This document shows positions 9,701 to 18,710 of a stretch of DNA of 38,430 bases, in pieces (positions within the stretch are counted from its first letter, which is position 1; every line of letters begins with the position of its first letter). The notes beneath the pieces are model-generated. The model did no database searches. It was not told where the DNA came from and worked only from the letters and a program-made list of their open reading frames with translations. The translations under genes were made by a program, and so were the position numbers. The DNA comes from Ectocarpus siliculosus (lineage: Eukaryota; Sar; Phaeophyceae; Ectocarpales; Ectocarpaceae). The DNA is taken from positions 23,060 through 61,489 of the forward strand of contig FN648656.1 in assembly GCA_000310025.1 (NCBI GenBank). Reading direction: 5' to 3'.

Positions 9701-12700
9701 CACACGGGCCGGCCGGTGGTAAGTGAGGCGCAATAAACGAGCGAAGCCGGGCGTCGACTGCATGAGTGATGAGCACGGTGGTTACGGAGGCGGAAAGCAG
9801 ACTCGCGCGCCATTTTTTCGTTCTCTTCGGCAAATAAATGTATGTGGTACATACGATGCAACAATGTAGGGTACGGCTTCATCCCTAGAAGGATCAACAG
9901 ACGGGGGATGAAGCAAAGAAGCCAACGTAGCACGTAGTATATATCTAGCAGGCTACAATGTATTCTTCGTCTGCGAAGTCCCCCGCAACCGAAGGGTGTC
10001 TATGAAGACAGTGGGTTTACAAACGCCGGCGAAAGGCCCACGTGCTGCACGAGAAGCAGAACACGTCATTGGAGAGGCCTTGCGAGTGCATTCCGCGGCT
10101 TTCCAAGAGAAAGAAGCGGGCTTCCTTCGCAAAAGTAATCCTACCGCCGTAGACTGAGAGAACATGAGAACATGCACCTCCTTCCAATGACCACGGGATG
10201 ATGGGGGGTGACCATCGGTAACGGTGTCGGAGAAGAAGACGGAGACGCTCCTGATGCGCGCGAAGGACAAGCCGACTGCAACATCACAGCCCCCCCCGCC
10301 TCCTCCACCACTGACCATTGAAGCCGCGGGACAGAAATACGCCCAGACGACCGAGTTCCGGTACCTCGGTGGCCTCGTCAACGAACATGGCGACCTCACC
10401 CGGGAGATCAGCTACAGGAGCAGAGGAGCGTGGGCGTGCCTCAGGCGATATGGCCAGGAGCTCTTCGACAGACCGAAAGCGCCATTCCGACTCAAGATCC
10501 GCCTCCTCCAGGCGGAGGCGATGGAGGCACTGCTGAACGGCTGCATGACATGGTCACCACTCAGCGGCCACTATCAGACGCTGCGGTCGACACACCACCG
10601 ACTGCTCCTTCGAGTTATCGGGTACAAGCGCAAGAAAGACACCTACCGGCAGCTCTCGTACGCCCAGACGCTGAAGAGGGTCGAATGCCAGAGCGTTGAA
10701 GCCACGATCCGACAACGACGCCTACTGTTCGCGGGAGCACTGGCAAGGCAGCCGGACGGGCGACTCGCGAAACGACTGATGCTCGGCGAGCTGGCGGGGG
10801 GGGAGAAGCCACGTAGGGGGGGACAGGAACAGAACTGGCCGAAGTGTGTGCTCGACGACCTGAAGGCATTCGGGGCCGACCACGGATCTACGAAAACCGA
10901 CCCATGTTGTCTCGGAGTTCCCGTACCGAAAGACACGGCACCGAAGTTAAGGTGGAGGGAAGCCGCGAAGGTGGAGGGGGGAGTACCCTGGCATGCGGCG
11001 GTGCTGCAGGGAGCTGAGAGGTTCATGACCTCCTGGCACGAGAAGGAAGAAGAGGCCAGCCGACAACGAGCGCTCAAACGAAACCACAAGCCAACAACCA
11101 ATGGGGCGGGAGGGGGGCAGGAGACGGACGGGACGGCGAGGGAAGAAAGCAAACGAGAAGAGACGGACCGAGTGGCACGACACGTGCCGGATTGACTTTC
11201 TTTTCGCCAATTCCCCCCCCCCAACGCGGAGCCTGGTCCGGTGAGAACCCGGCGTGCTCCGTCCCGGCTTTGTAGGGATGCGAGGTCAATGGTCTCACGA
11301 CTACGGCATGCACGACTATGAGTACCCCCCCCCCCCCCCCCCCAACGCTGCACCATTGCACCAACCCCCCAGTAGTAGTAATTTCGTACCATTACAATGT
11401 ATCGCTGGTTGGTGGCCATGTTTGCGTGTTTGCTTGTTCGTCAGTGGTCTCTCCACCGTGTGCCTTGTTCTGCCTCATACTTCTTGTTATTTTCGGCCTG
11501 GTCCCTCTTTGTCCTCGCCCTTTTTCATTTTATTTTCATTTTATTTCCTCTTCTCCTTATTGTACGGTTTCCATTTTTATTTTCTCTTTTTTCTCTTTTT
11601 TCTCTTTTTTCTCTCTTTTTCTGTGCCAGATGGCCTTGTCTCTGCTTGCGTTGTGAAATACCAAGATTGAACCAAGGGGGTGTACCTCTTTCTCTCCGGC
11701 CCATGATAGATAGTGACTGCTAGTCTCAGTTGATACCTCGCATAGCGCGAAGAGGGAGTGGAGGATTCCAGAATATCTGTCGTTGATCTCTATTGACTTG
11801 CGGACCCCTCGGGGCCAGTTTATTTGAGTGTACCTTTTTAGGGTAAGTTAACCTGTGACCACGGGAATCGACCGCGTCGAGTGTTGGATCAGTACGGACA
11901 TACGAAGGTACTGGGTAGAGAGAGATCGGAACGGTTTTTAATGTGAAGACAACAACAACAACAACAACAACATCGGGACGAAGCTCCTGTCTGATCATTC
12001 AGAATCTTCTCAGATCCGTCGAATAATGGTCCTTGGCAGACCATGTACCGAACCCAACCGAGAACCTCTCTTCAGAACTGATGACAGAAGTACGTCACGA
12101 ATACACGAGAGGTACCGCTGTAGATGCATGTGGATACTCGTACCTGGACCTCAACGCCGAAGAAGGGGCCAATGACCGTGCTCGCCACCGGCTCCGACGC
12201 CTTGATGATGTGAGTGAACGAAACAGCGCCAGCGCTCATCGACAGCACGGCAGCCAGGTGGCCTCCGGCATGGAGAATCGAGATCGGAAGCAGCTGCAGT
12301 TAACATGATGTACGGTGAAGGGGTGATGTATATAGCGGTAGAGAAGGACGAGGGAGAGGGGGGTGAAAATCATGATCATCCATGCCCACGCCGTTGGGTT
12401 ATCGCCGACCAGGCTCGCATAGCACCAAGCACGATTTCGACGTGAAGTGTTCGGCGAGCCGCATGGAAAGGGTAAAAGCATGCATCCTACGAATACTCGC
12501 TTGTGAGGCCAGGGGGGACGGGGGGATGGGGGTGTTGGTGTAGGTAGGTATTGCATTCAGGTACACAGCAGTAGATATTGCCTGTTATTAGACGAAAACT
12601 AACCGTACAGCGCCGTCGGTGGTCATCACGGTAGGTAGTATCGTGGCTTGTCAGGCGTTGAAGGTGGTCAAGCACGACAGCGACTACCGTGGCATACCTT

Positions 12701-13342
12701 GATGACGTCATCCTTAGTGAGCTTGGGCACCTTCTGCATGCCGGAGGCCCACATCGGGATGAGGTAGACGAGACCGATGACCGTCTGAGAGAGACAGCAT
12801 CCAAACAAAAACGGAAGGGGAGTGCTGCACCATTAGACTATTGGTAAAGCTGACGATATAGACAAGGCGAATGCGAGACCTACTGACTGTACCGCATGTA
12901 CGTGGGGTCCTCGAGCAGAACAAACTGAACTCTGTATTGGCCAGGACGAGACACGCGCGCTCTGGGCAGCACGCGCTCTGGGCAGCGGCAAGGTAAAAAA
13001 ATAATTGTTCCGATTTCGTCCGCCCAAGAGACCGGCGCTTTTCGTGTGGCCTCCTAGCTCGCACGGCGTCTGCTTTCCAAAAGGTGCACACCACTCATAT
13101 AACAGCATAAAAAGACCAACGAAGCCAAAATAAATCATTTCCGAACCTGCCTGCAGAAAGGCACAGGTGTAAGGGAAGAACCAAGTGCTGACGACCATCT
13201 TGTTGCTGATGTTGTAGTACGCGTTGAAGCCGTACCACATGACGAACAGGACCGCCAGGCTCCCGACTCCGCTGGGCGGCGGCTTGGCATCAGGAGCCTT
13301 GGCTGCTGCAGCCGCAGCGGAGGCTCGCGTTTCCACCGGCAT
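6702..13342 (-). CDS. Plastid-type triose-phosphate/phosphate translocator, complete, eight exons
   Basis: Exons in transcript order: 13342-13151, 12784-12698, 12293-12144, 9683-9612, 9270-9178, 8412-8245, 7947-7844, 6855-6702. Phases are 0 except the last junction (phase 2), and the sum is 1020 nt, 339 aa. The family is a drug/metabolite-superfamily antiporter that exchanges triose phosphate or other sugar phosphates for phosphate across plastid membranes; about ten membrane helices are expected. Visible family motifs: MWYGFNAYYNISNK, HIIKASEP, IVGGVA, ASNIFFAIRGILSK and SAVGNTVKRVV. The Lys-Arg pair, the Lys of HIIK, the His of AGGH and the Tyr of YLYN fall where the sugar-phosphate site lies in the Galdieria structure, as I recall it. 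The Thr three residues after that His is Ala here. The start ATG has an in-frame TAG 12 nt upstream. No long plastid presequence is present. Intron 1 appears to use a GC donor. Confidence 0.95.
7844..7947 (-). other. Translocator exon 7 (substrate-site Tyr; Lys codon split)
   Basis: The exon encodes TLLGCGISYYLYNEMGF and VSSAVGNTV. It ends with the first two bases of the Lys codon that the next exon completes. The donor is AA|GTGAGC and the upstream acceptor is GAGCAG. Exon 8 opens at 6855 after AACAG and continues with RVVIMGAAVLFLGEEM. Confidence 0.9.
8553..8568. repeat. Homopolymer C16 in translocator intron 5
   Basis: A pure 16-base C run on the + strand, preceded by GGGGGTATCGT. It lies in the intron between exons 9270-9178 and 8412-8245. 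No shared 3' tail is visible before it, so it may be simple-sequence DNA or the end of an unrecognised element. Confidence 0.6.
10217..11222 (+). mobile_element. 5'-truncated non-LTR retrotransposon, LINE family 2, copy 1, poly(C) tail
   Basis: Homology to the minus-strand copy at 20768-21925 starts near 10217 (GTAACGGTGTCGGAGAAGAA) and runs to a C run at 11212-11222. Only the part after the reverse-transcriptase palm remains; the YADD box seen in the other copy is missing, as in typical 5' truncation. It lies in translocator intron 3 in the opposite orientation to the gene. Its 3' end (GGATTGA, ~15-20 nt, AATTCCCC) differs from the tail shared by the other elements, yet it also ends in poly(C). 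No target-site duplication was found. Confidence 0.85.
10224..11195 (+). pseudogene. LINE family 2 reverse-transcriptase C-terminal fragment
   Basis: A 323-codon open frame. The start is an accident of truncation. In order it shows SEKKTETLLMRAK just after the RT palm, a proline run, the thumb-like TTEFRYLGGLVNEHGDLTRE (residues ~46-65), a helical segment RPKAPFRLKIRLLQAEAMEA, THHRLLLRVIGYKRKKDTYR, and RQRRLLFAGALARQPDGR, which resembles the conserved region at the end of many LINE ORFs. The C-terminal third is basic and low in complexity. The frame is unbroken, which suggests a fairly recent insertion, but the palm catalytic residues are absent, so it cannot be active. Confidence 0.85.
11223..11343 (+). 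mobile_element. 3' fragment of the non-autonomous poly(C) element, joined to the LINE family 2 tail
   Basis: The 120 bp after the LINE C run match the 3' end of the elements at 18291-18705 and 21946-22630: GAGCCTGGTCCGGTGAGAAC, CCGGCGTGCTCCGTCCCGGC, GGTCAATGGTCTCACGAC, TACGGCATGCACGACTATGA and GTAC. It ends in C19 (11325-11343). It is severely 5' truncated and sits directly against the C run of the LINE, so it probably inserted into that tail. Confidence 0.8.
11505..11625. repeat. Pyrimidine tract with TTTTTTCTC repeats
   Basis: A strongly pyrimidine-rich + strand stretch in translocator intron 3. From about 11580 the word TTTTCTC repeats every ~10 bases four times. On the gene's sense (minus) strand it is purine-rich. 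Confidence 0.8.
11797..11972 (+). mobile_element. SINE-like element with (CAA)n tail, copy 1
   Basis: This 176-bp segment is almost identical to 27455-27628; about four substitutions are seen by eye. It begins CTTGCGGACCCCTCGGGGCC, which can form a CCCC/GGGG hairpin. It continues with TTAACCTGTGACCACGGGAA and TCGACCGCGTCGAGTGTTGG, and ends in a run of about eight ACA triplets. A defined 5' end, a 3' simple-repeat tail and no open frame fit a SINE. GGGAATCGACC is only a weak B-box resemblance, so a tRNA origin is unproven. It lies in translocator intron 3, antisense to the gene. Confidence 0.75.
12410..12493 (-). mobile_element. Diverged internal fragment of the non-autonomous poly(C) element
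   Basis: The + strand here (CACCAAGCACGATTTCGACG, TTCGGCGAGCCGCATGG, GCATGCATCCTACGAA) lines up with the part of the 18291-18705 copy that reads CACCAAGCGCGAAGCGCCGT, TTCGGCGAGTCGCATGG, GCTGCATCCTGCGAA. It lies in translocator intron 2 and has neither end of the element. The divergence suggests an old insertion. Confidence 0.65.
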
Positions 13343-14890
13343 GGCTGATGCCTATTATATAGACTTGGGCCTATTCGGCGGCAAGAAACTCCCCGCACGA
13401 AAGTGTGGCTGGAAGAGAAAAGAAGGGCAAGAAAAAAAGACTAACCTGTTAACGAATGTCCTGATGATTGCGTGCTCGTGCTTGAAACCCCGTTGAAAAA
13501 TGCTTCAAGGATAGACAGATGTTGTACTGTACCTCGACGTTCGCACGGTGGAGGACACAAAGTAGGCCCGAAACCAGAGAACATGCACGCCTTCTTTGTT
13601 GTTTGCCCATGCAATATAATGGTGCGAGGTATGAGCGGATGGCGTTCCTGAAGAGAGCAACCGCGCAGAAAAGGGGCTGGCATAGAGAGCAGACAAAACT
13701 AAGCCGAAGTCGGTTCTTGTTTTCGTTCTGTTCGTGTTGCCATTGGTATTTGAGTGTGCTTCACGGCCTGTTTTGCTCCATCCATCTGAGAGGCTTGTCC
13801 CCCCCTCTGAGGCCATGATGGCATTTTCGACTCCCTCCATCACTGCTAGCCCTCGAGGTAACCTTGAAAGGTTGCGCTTTCCTTCTATGCAGGTGCCAGT
13901 TGGCCTACCCATGGCACCGTAGCACCGTAGGGACGGTCGGTGTTGCCTGACCACCTCGGCTCCCGTTACGCTGGTGTGTTTGCCCGAGGATGGGTGATAC
14001 GCCCCACAGGGAGCGGGTCCCCCGGCTTGCTAGGGGCGCGTTGAGATAAAAACTTGCTACTGCCTTGCATGACATGCATTGCGTTTGTTTTCTGTTATGA
14101 TAGTCTCGGACACCCTTTTCTCATACCTCCCGGGCTCGGAGTGGAGATGGTCATGGCCGGTTGAACACAAGAGCAACCATGGACACCCCCCGCTGCTTCA
14201 TCGGGGTGGACGGATAGGATAGGTAGTTCGTGCTCTTAGTGCATTCTTGTTGTTTAAACCTCATTCAGGGTGCGTTATCTGGTGACTTCGCAAACTCTTC
14301 ACCAAAAACATAGCGCTGGATAGACTTCAGAAGGGATGACAATGAAGACAACAAAAAAATAGTTGTTTCGTACACAACGGTTGCCTGCATACCGTATTTC
14401 TTCCACACCCTTGCCCATGTTGGAGATTTTCGGGGAGAGTGGGCGGGGTGGACTGGTTGTCACAAAGTGTTCCTATAAAAGCATAGGGGCCCCGCGAGGG
14501 AAACCATGTGCGTCCGGGTACCCCTATACCACTATGCGCGAGCTAGGATCCCCTCATGCGAACCTCCAAGCCGTTATGATACAAAAAACGGGTGCGTAGC
14601 ACATCAAGAGAAGCGCCTAACCCGCTCAACGTGTGCGTCGTCGCTAGTTAGCACACGATGTGAACCCCACATGCGGCTTTGCTCGAAGTAGGCTTTAAAC
14701 TCCAATATTGTAGAAAAAAAGCCTGATGGGCGGGGGAGGTACCCACGTACGTGTGCGATATCAGGTTAGTATTTATGCACTCACAGAAGAATGACTCGTC
14801 GCGATGATAGATTGCGTTTTAGACCGCACACATTTGTGGATCAATTCGCTATTTGTAGAATGCACAGCAACATACGGGTTAGGCGGATAG
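13343..14890. other. Intergenic region upstream of the translocator gene
   Basis: It presumably holds the translocator promoter. On the minus strand a TATATAAT word lies at 13354-13361, only ~12 nt before the ATG, so either the 5' UTR is extremely short or the word is not a TATA box. No other gene is recognised; the short frames at 13505-13954 and 14363-14691 have no motif or matched splice sites. Confidence 0.5.
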
Positions 14891-15194
14891 TTTGCACGCT
14901 TAGCGCATTAGGGGTTGTCTTTGTCGTTGATGAGAGCGACGACATTGTATTCTATGCGAGTCTGGTTCGCCCTGCGCTTTTTTCAACACCCGCAAGGAAC
15001 GTGGTGTCCATCAAACACGCGGCACGGAGCTCGTACTCGATTCCGACTACCAAAAGTTCCATGCTGCGTGGTTGGTGGGCACCACGTTCCTTGCCTCTGT
15101 CCAAAAAAGCGCCGGGGGAACCAGACTCGCAGAGGATGCAGCGTCGTCGCTCTCATGCACGACAAAGACAACCTCTAACGTCCTAAACGTGTAG
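14891..15194. repeat. Foldback (inverted) repeat with ~140-bp arms
   Basis: The arm at 14891-15031 is repeated as its reverse complement at 15055-15194, with about 24 bp between. Landmarks of arm 2: GGGCACCACGTTCCTTGC, AAAAAAGCGCCGGGGGAACC, AGACTCGCAGAGGATGCAGC, CGACAAAGACAACCTCTAAC. The reverse complement of arm 1 has GGACACCACGTTCCTTGC, AAAAAAGCGCAGGGCGAACC, AGACTCGCATAGAATACAAT, CGACAAAGACAACCCCTAAT. Such a structure could form a long hairpin in RNA or DNA. It may be a foldback transposon or a rearranged satellite. Confidence 0.85.
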
Positions 15195-15376
15195 ACAACG
15201 AGATGTTCGATTCCGACTGCCAGAAGCTCCGTGCTGCGTGTTTGATGGACACCACGTTCGTTGCGGCTGTAGAAAAAAGCGCTCGGCGAACCAGACTCGC
15301 ACAGAATACAGTGCCGTCGCTCGGATCAACGACAAAGACACAATCTAACGCCCTAAACGCGTAGACAGCCCGCCCT
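15037..15376. repeat. Two direct ~170-bp units overlapping the foldback repeat
   Basis: TCGATTCCGACT starts units at 15037 and 15207, period about 170. The second unit (15207-15376) is closer in sequence to the reverse complement of arm 1 than to the adjacent direct copy, for instance GTTTGATGGACACCACGTTC. All three copies keep a partly open frame encoding SLV..ALFST...NVVSIKHAARS, in arm 1 on + and in the last unit on -. This suggests a lost coding sequence or shared low-level constraint. Confidence 0.75.
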
Positions 15377-17209
15377 AAATGTGCAGACAACCCGCCCTCC
15401 CGAGCGACGTTTCTTCGTCGCCAGCCACAAGCAACGCCAATGGCTCCTCTCCGTCGACCGCCAACACAACCACCGCCGGCAAAGCGCGGGGCTGTACCCG
15501 CGTCTAACACCGGGGACGACTTGCAAGCGAAACCCTCGGAACTTTGTCGACAAGGACTACTGCGCCTCCACAACGCAGGAGACTACGATGCCGTTGACAA
15601 AAGCGTTCGCGAACATAGTGGCTGTTACCGCGTATGTTCGGGCTCTGGCGTTTCTCGACGTTGCATCGCTGTAAAATCTTCGCATGCTTTTCCTCCCCAT
15701 TGCTTTGCGCCTTCCTTGACTTGATTCGTACACATACCGCCTGTAGTCTACAGATGGACGCTTTTGTTGAGCTCGTTGTCGGTTATCTCCAATATCTTTC
15801 ACGAGGGGTTCCTTTAGTGCCCGTTTTCCTACTGTATGACAACTGAATGACACTTCCAATGACGTCGTCGTCCACCCTATTTTATCCACCAACTGAGGAG
15901 GACTGCTATTTTCCGCGATTGCGAGACATACTCTGCACCCCATCTCGACATTTCTTGGGGGGTTGAGGTATACCATTGAGAGTGCACAAGCATGTGTATG
16001 AAAAATCGCAGCGCTAGTCGTAATTATTGGCACCAGACTACACTGCTGTACCTACTGTACGTCAGTACAAGGGCGCCTAGGATTTCTTGTCTATTAGAAA
16101 GAATCTTCGCGCTTCATGCAACTTCATAGGACAACTGCACATGTTATCGCTATCCGTTGGGTATACGCATGGCTATGCAAACAGTTTGGTGCTGTAGCAG
16201 TATCCGTTGTGTATGCATAGCAAAACAAAATCTCCAAAGCCTTCGCCTAGAGAACGTCATACGGGTATAGTACTGCTGTACGGCTCAAGCCGGCTGAGGT
16301 CTGTGCATGTGTACAGCAGCAGTACAGCAGTAGCATTCTAGTACAACAGCAGTAACATTCTAGTACAACAGGAGAAAATCGGCAAGCTTCGCGGAAAGCT
16401 TTTGGCACGGCCCAAACAAAGTTTGAACTGGATGAGGATCCTGCAATGCCGTGGCTTCACCACGAGTTCACCACGGCAACAGCGGGCGCCCAACAACACA
16501 GAGTATAGAGTGTGAGCAGGGCGGTTGCTCGACTGCACCATCGATGGCTCCTTCTCTCTGGTCACCTTTATCTTCATGTTTTCCAACGCGGAACTAGATG
16601 GGTCTCGATGTCTCGACCTCCATGGGTAATGGGTGCAGCAGTATGGACGTTGCATTACTGCTGTCGAAGGTATTGCAAAGGAAAGAGACAGAGGGCGTTG
16701 TTGAAGTTTGAATCCAGGGAAAACCGGGCGGCCGCCAACAACCCCACCTGCCGCAGCGTCCTCGGTCTGAAAATTGACAACGACAGATGCAATTGCAAGA
16801 TAGGCTCACCTGGTTGCCGTCAGAACGCTGAACTCAGGCACTAGACACAGCGGGAGAGCTCCAACCAAGATGGTGTGATCCGCCCAGGTGTCGCGCGCTA
16901 AAGGCGGCGGAATAGCGAACTTTTGTAACTGGCACTGATCAAAATGGGGTGGCGGGTCCGCTGAGGGCTGAGGATCTACGGAAATCTAGACTAGGTCCTA
17001 AAAAAGATTTACCCGCCCAGCTCTGAGGTGTTCACCGTATGTATGCAGCGCTTGTCATCAGAGCTTGCGCACTGCTTGACTGGTTGATTGCGTGCATACG
17101 GGAAGCAAGACATCCTTCCTTCTTGTCTTGCTCATGTAAAAGAAGGCGCTGTATGTAAAGGCGCTGTATGTGCATGATGAACGATGATCATGCGCCCACG
17201 AAAAATAGA
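15377..17209. other. Intergenic stretch with short CTGCTGTA-type repeats
   Basis: No gene is recognised. At 16037-16370 the word ACTGCTGTA and its reverse complement recur. At 16321-16370 there is a small tandem array of a ~22-bp unit, GTACAACAGCAGTAACATTC plus TA. At 16146-16225 TATCCGTTG.GTAT and GCATAGC/GCATGGC words repeat imperfectly. Confidence 0.5.
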
Positions 17210-17214
17210 ATTAG

Positions 17215-17489
17215 TCCACAACATCGACGTCTAGACGGACTACCTCGAGGGTGCTTGACCAATTTAACACAACGTGGTGCGATCATCCCCGTTGCGCGGA
17301 GTGATGTTTCTCGGCCCGCACAACATAACCTACTCGACCCCCATCATGGATACCGCAAAAAAAAAAAACAGAGGTAAAAAAAAAAAGCGGTAACCTGGTT
17401 GCCAAGCTCACGAAGTGATCGGCTTGTTTCGTAACGTCATTGTCAAGCGATGAAAACCCAACCCCATTGGCAAACCCCGGGGGGGGGGG
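17215..17489 (-). mobile_element. Non-autonomous poly(C) element, 5' part, minus orientation
   Basis: On the minus strand it begins at 17489 with a C run and GGGGTTTGCCAATGGGGTTG, a single ~66-bp unit of the kind present three times at 21960-22145. It then reads CACTTCGTGAGCTTGGCAAC, CAGGTTACCGC, two T tracts around ACCTCTG, GTCGAGTAGG, TTATGTTGTGCGGG, GATCGCACCACGTTGTG and CCTCGAGG. Homology stops near 17235, so the 3' half with the conserved tail is missing. It directly follows the poly(C) end of the LINE copy at 17499-18290. Confidence 0.75.
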
Positions 17490-17498
17490 AGAAGTGCT

Positions 17499-18290
17499 GG
17501 GGGGGGGCGTACTCTTTTGTATGCCTTAGCGGTTAGACCATTGACCACGCGTCCTCGAGAGGACGGAACATTGTTCCCACAGGACCGATTATTATACCGA
17601 TAGCCAATCGTTCCTTACTACTTTGCCAAAGGTGGCTCAAAAATGCCGTCCCTAGTCTATCTATCCTAACGATATCACTTCCCGCCTTTTCAAACCACTT
17701 CCTACTCCCCAGTACAGCTTCCGTCTTCTCCTCTCTATTCCATGCCTCAAACATCTCCCTGTACCTCCCTTGTATTTTTCCCAGCTCAGTCATGTAGTCT
17801 ACACTTTCCTCTCCTTTTCGTACCACGAACATTCCGCGACTACATGAACACGGTCTTCGCATTCGCAGCCGCAAATCACATTTGAACTTGTCGTCTTCGT
17901 CGTCTACCGTCCTATGTCTTCGTCGACGTTCTCGGAGGCCTATGTCCCCGGTCCTGAATTTGACCTTAAGCTTTGTCCCTGCATCCATTGGTCCATATAG
18001 GTAGTCCTTGAACCCTATTCCTCCTTTCAACATTCCGTACACTGTTTCTTTGCTTAGATTTACTTCCTTAGGTTATACTCTTCTCTCTCGGCACAAGCAA
18101 CAGATATCTTCTCCTTGAACCCCTGTAGACCCTCCGTTTCCAGCGTTTCATCTTCGTCGATTTCGAACCCCTTCCATACGTCCTCTACAACCTTGACCCA
18201 TTTCGTGGGTTGTCTACCCCTCTTTTTGTTTGCCCACTTCGCCTCCCATACTATGCTCGGCAACCTCTCCTCTCCCATTCCGCACTGCTG
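17499..18290 (-). mobile_element. LINE family 1 copy 1, 5' truncated, degenerate, poly(C) tail
   Basis: Read on the minus strand, this matches the C-terminal part of the copy at 18711-19958 and ends in the shared tail (TCAATGGTCTAACCGCTAAG, GCATAC, AAAGAGTACG) followed by C9 (17499-17507). Coding parts lie at 18290-18060 and 18042-17533. A deletion has removed the KETKDKEGLE-equivalent, and an inserted base disrupts the zinc-binding cluster (CDLRLRMRR in place of CDCGFECED), so the copy is dead. Homology to copy 2 breaks at 18290, where the non-autonomous element begins. Confidence 0.85.
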
Positions 18291-18705
18291 CGGGGGGGTC
18301 ACTCATAGTCGCGCATGCCGTAGTCGTTTGCCCATTGGCCTCGCATCCCGAGAAAGCCGGGGGACGGAGCACGCCGGGTTCTCACCGGAACAGGTTCTCT
18401 CACATCACCAAGCGCGAAGCGCCGTGAGGTATTCGGCGAGTCGCATGGGGGTGCGCTGCATCCTGCGAAGGGTTTTCGGCGTCTTGTGCTTACTTCCTTG
18501 CGTACGGATGACAGCTGCCAATGACATCTAATATATTTTCTGATGCTTACACTTCGAGAGATAGTTGCGAGCATTGCTGCTGTGTAACTGCCTCGAGGGT
18601 GCTTCACCAATTTAGACACAACGTGGTGCGATCATATCCCCTTTGCGCGGAGCGTTCTCGATCCCGCACAACATAACTACTCAACCACCATTACTTTTGT
18701 GCGCT
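18291..18705 (-). mobile_element. Non-autonomous poly(C) element, 3' part, minus orientation
   Basis: On the minus strand it runs from AATGGTGGTTGAGTAGTTAT near 18692 through GATCGCACCACGTTGTGTCT, CCTCGAGGCAGTTACACAG, GTCATCCGTACGCAAGGAAG, TATTCGGCGAGTCGCATG-type words (seen as CATGCGACTCGCCGAATACC) and the tail TACGGCATGCGCGACTATGA, ending in C7 (18292-18298). The 66-bp repeats and T tracts of the full element are missing. It lies between two LINE family 1 copies. Confidence 0.8.
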
Positions 18706-18710
18706 GCACT

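Noticed and set aside
11254-11723. Hydrophobic + frames (Phe/Leu/Ser-rich)
   Set aside because: They are translations of a pyrimidine tract within translocator intron 3.
15440-15724. 94-codon + frame after the foldback repeat
   Set aside because: Composition is plausible, but it has no motif and no supporting splice sites, and overlapping frames are equally open.
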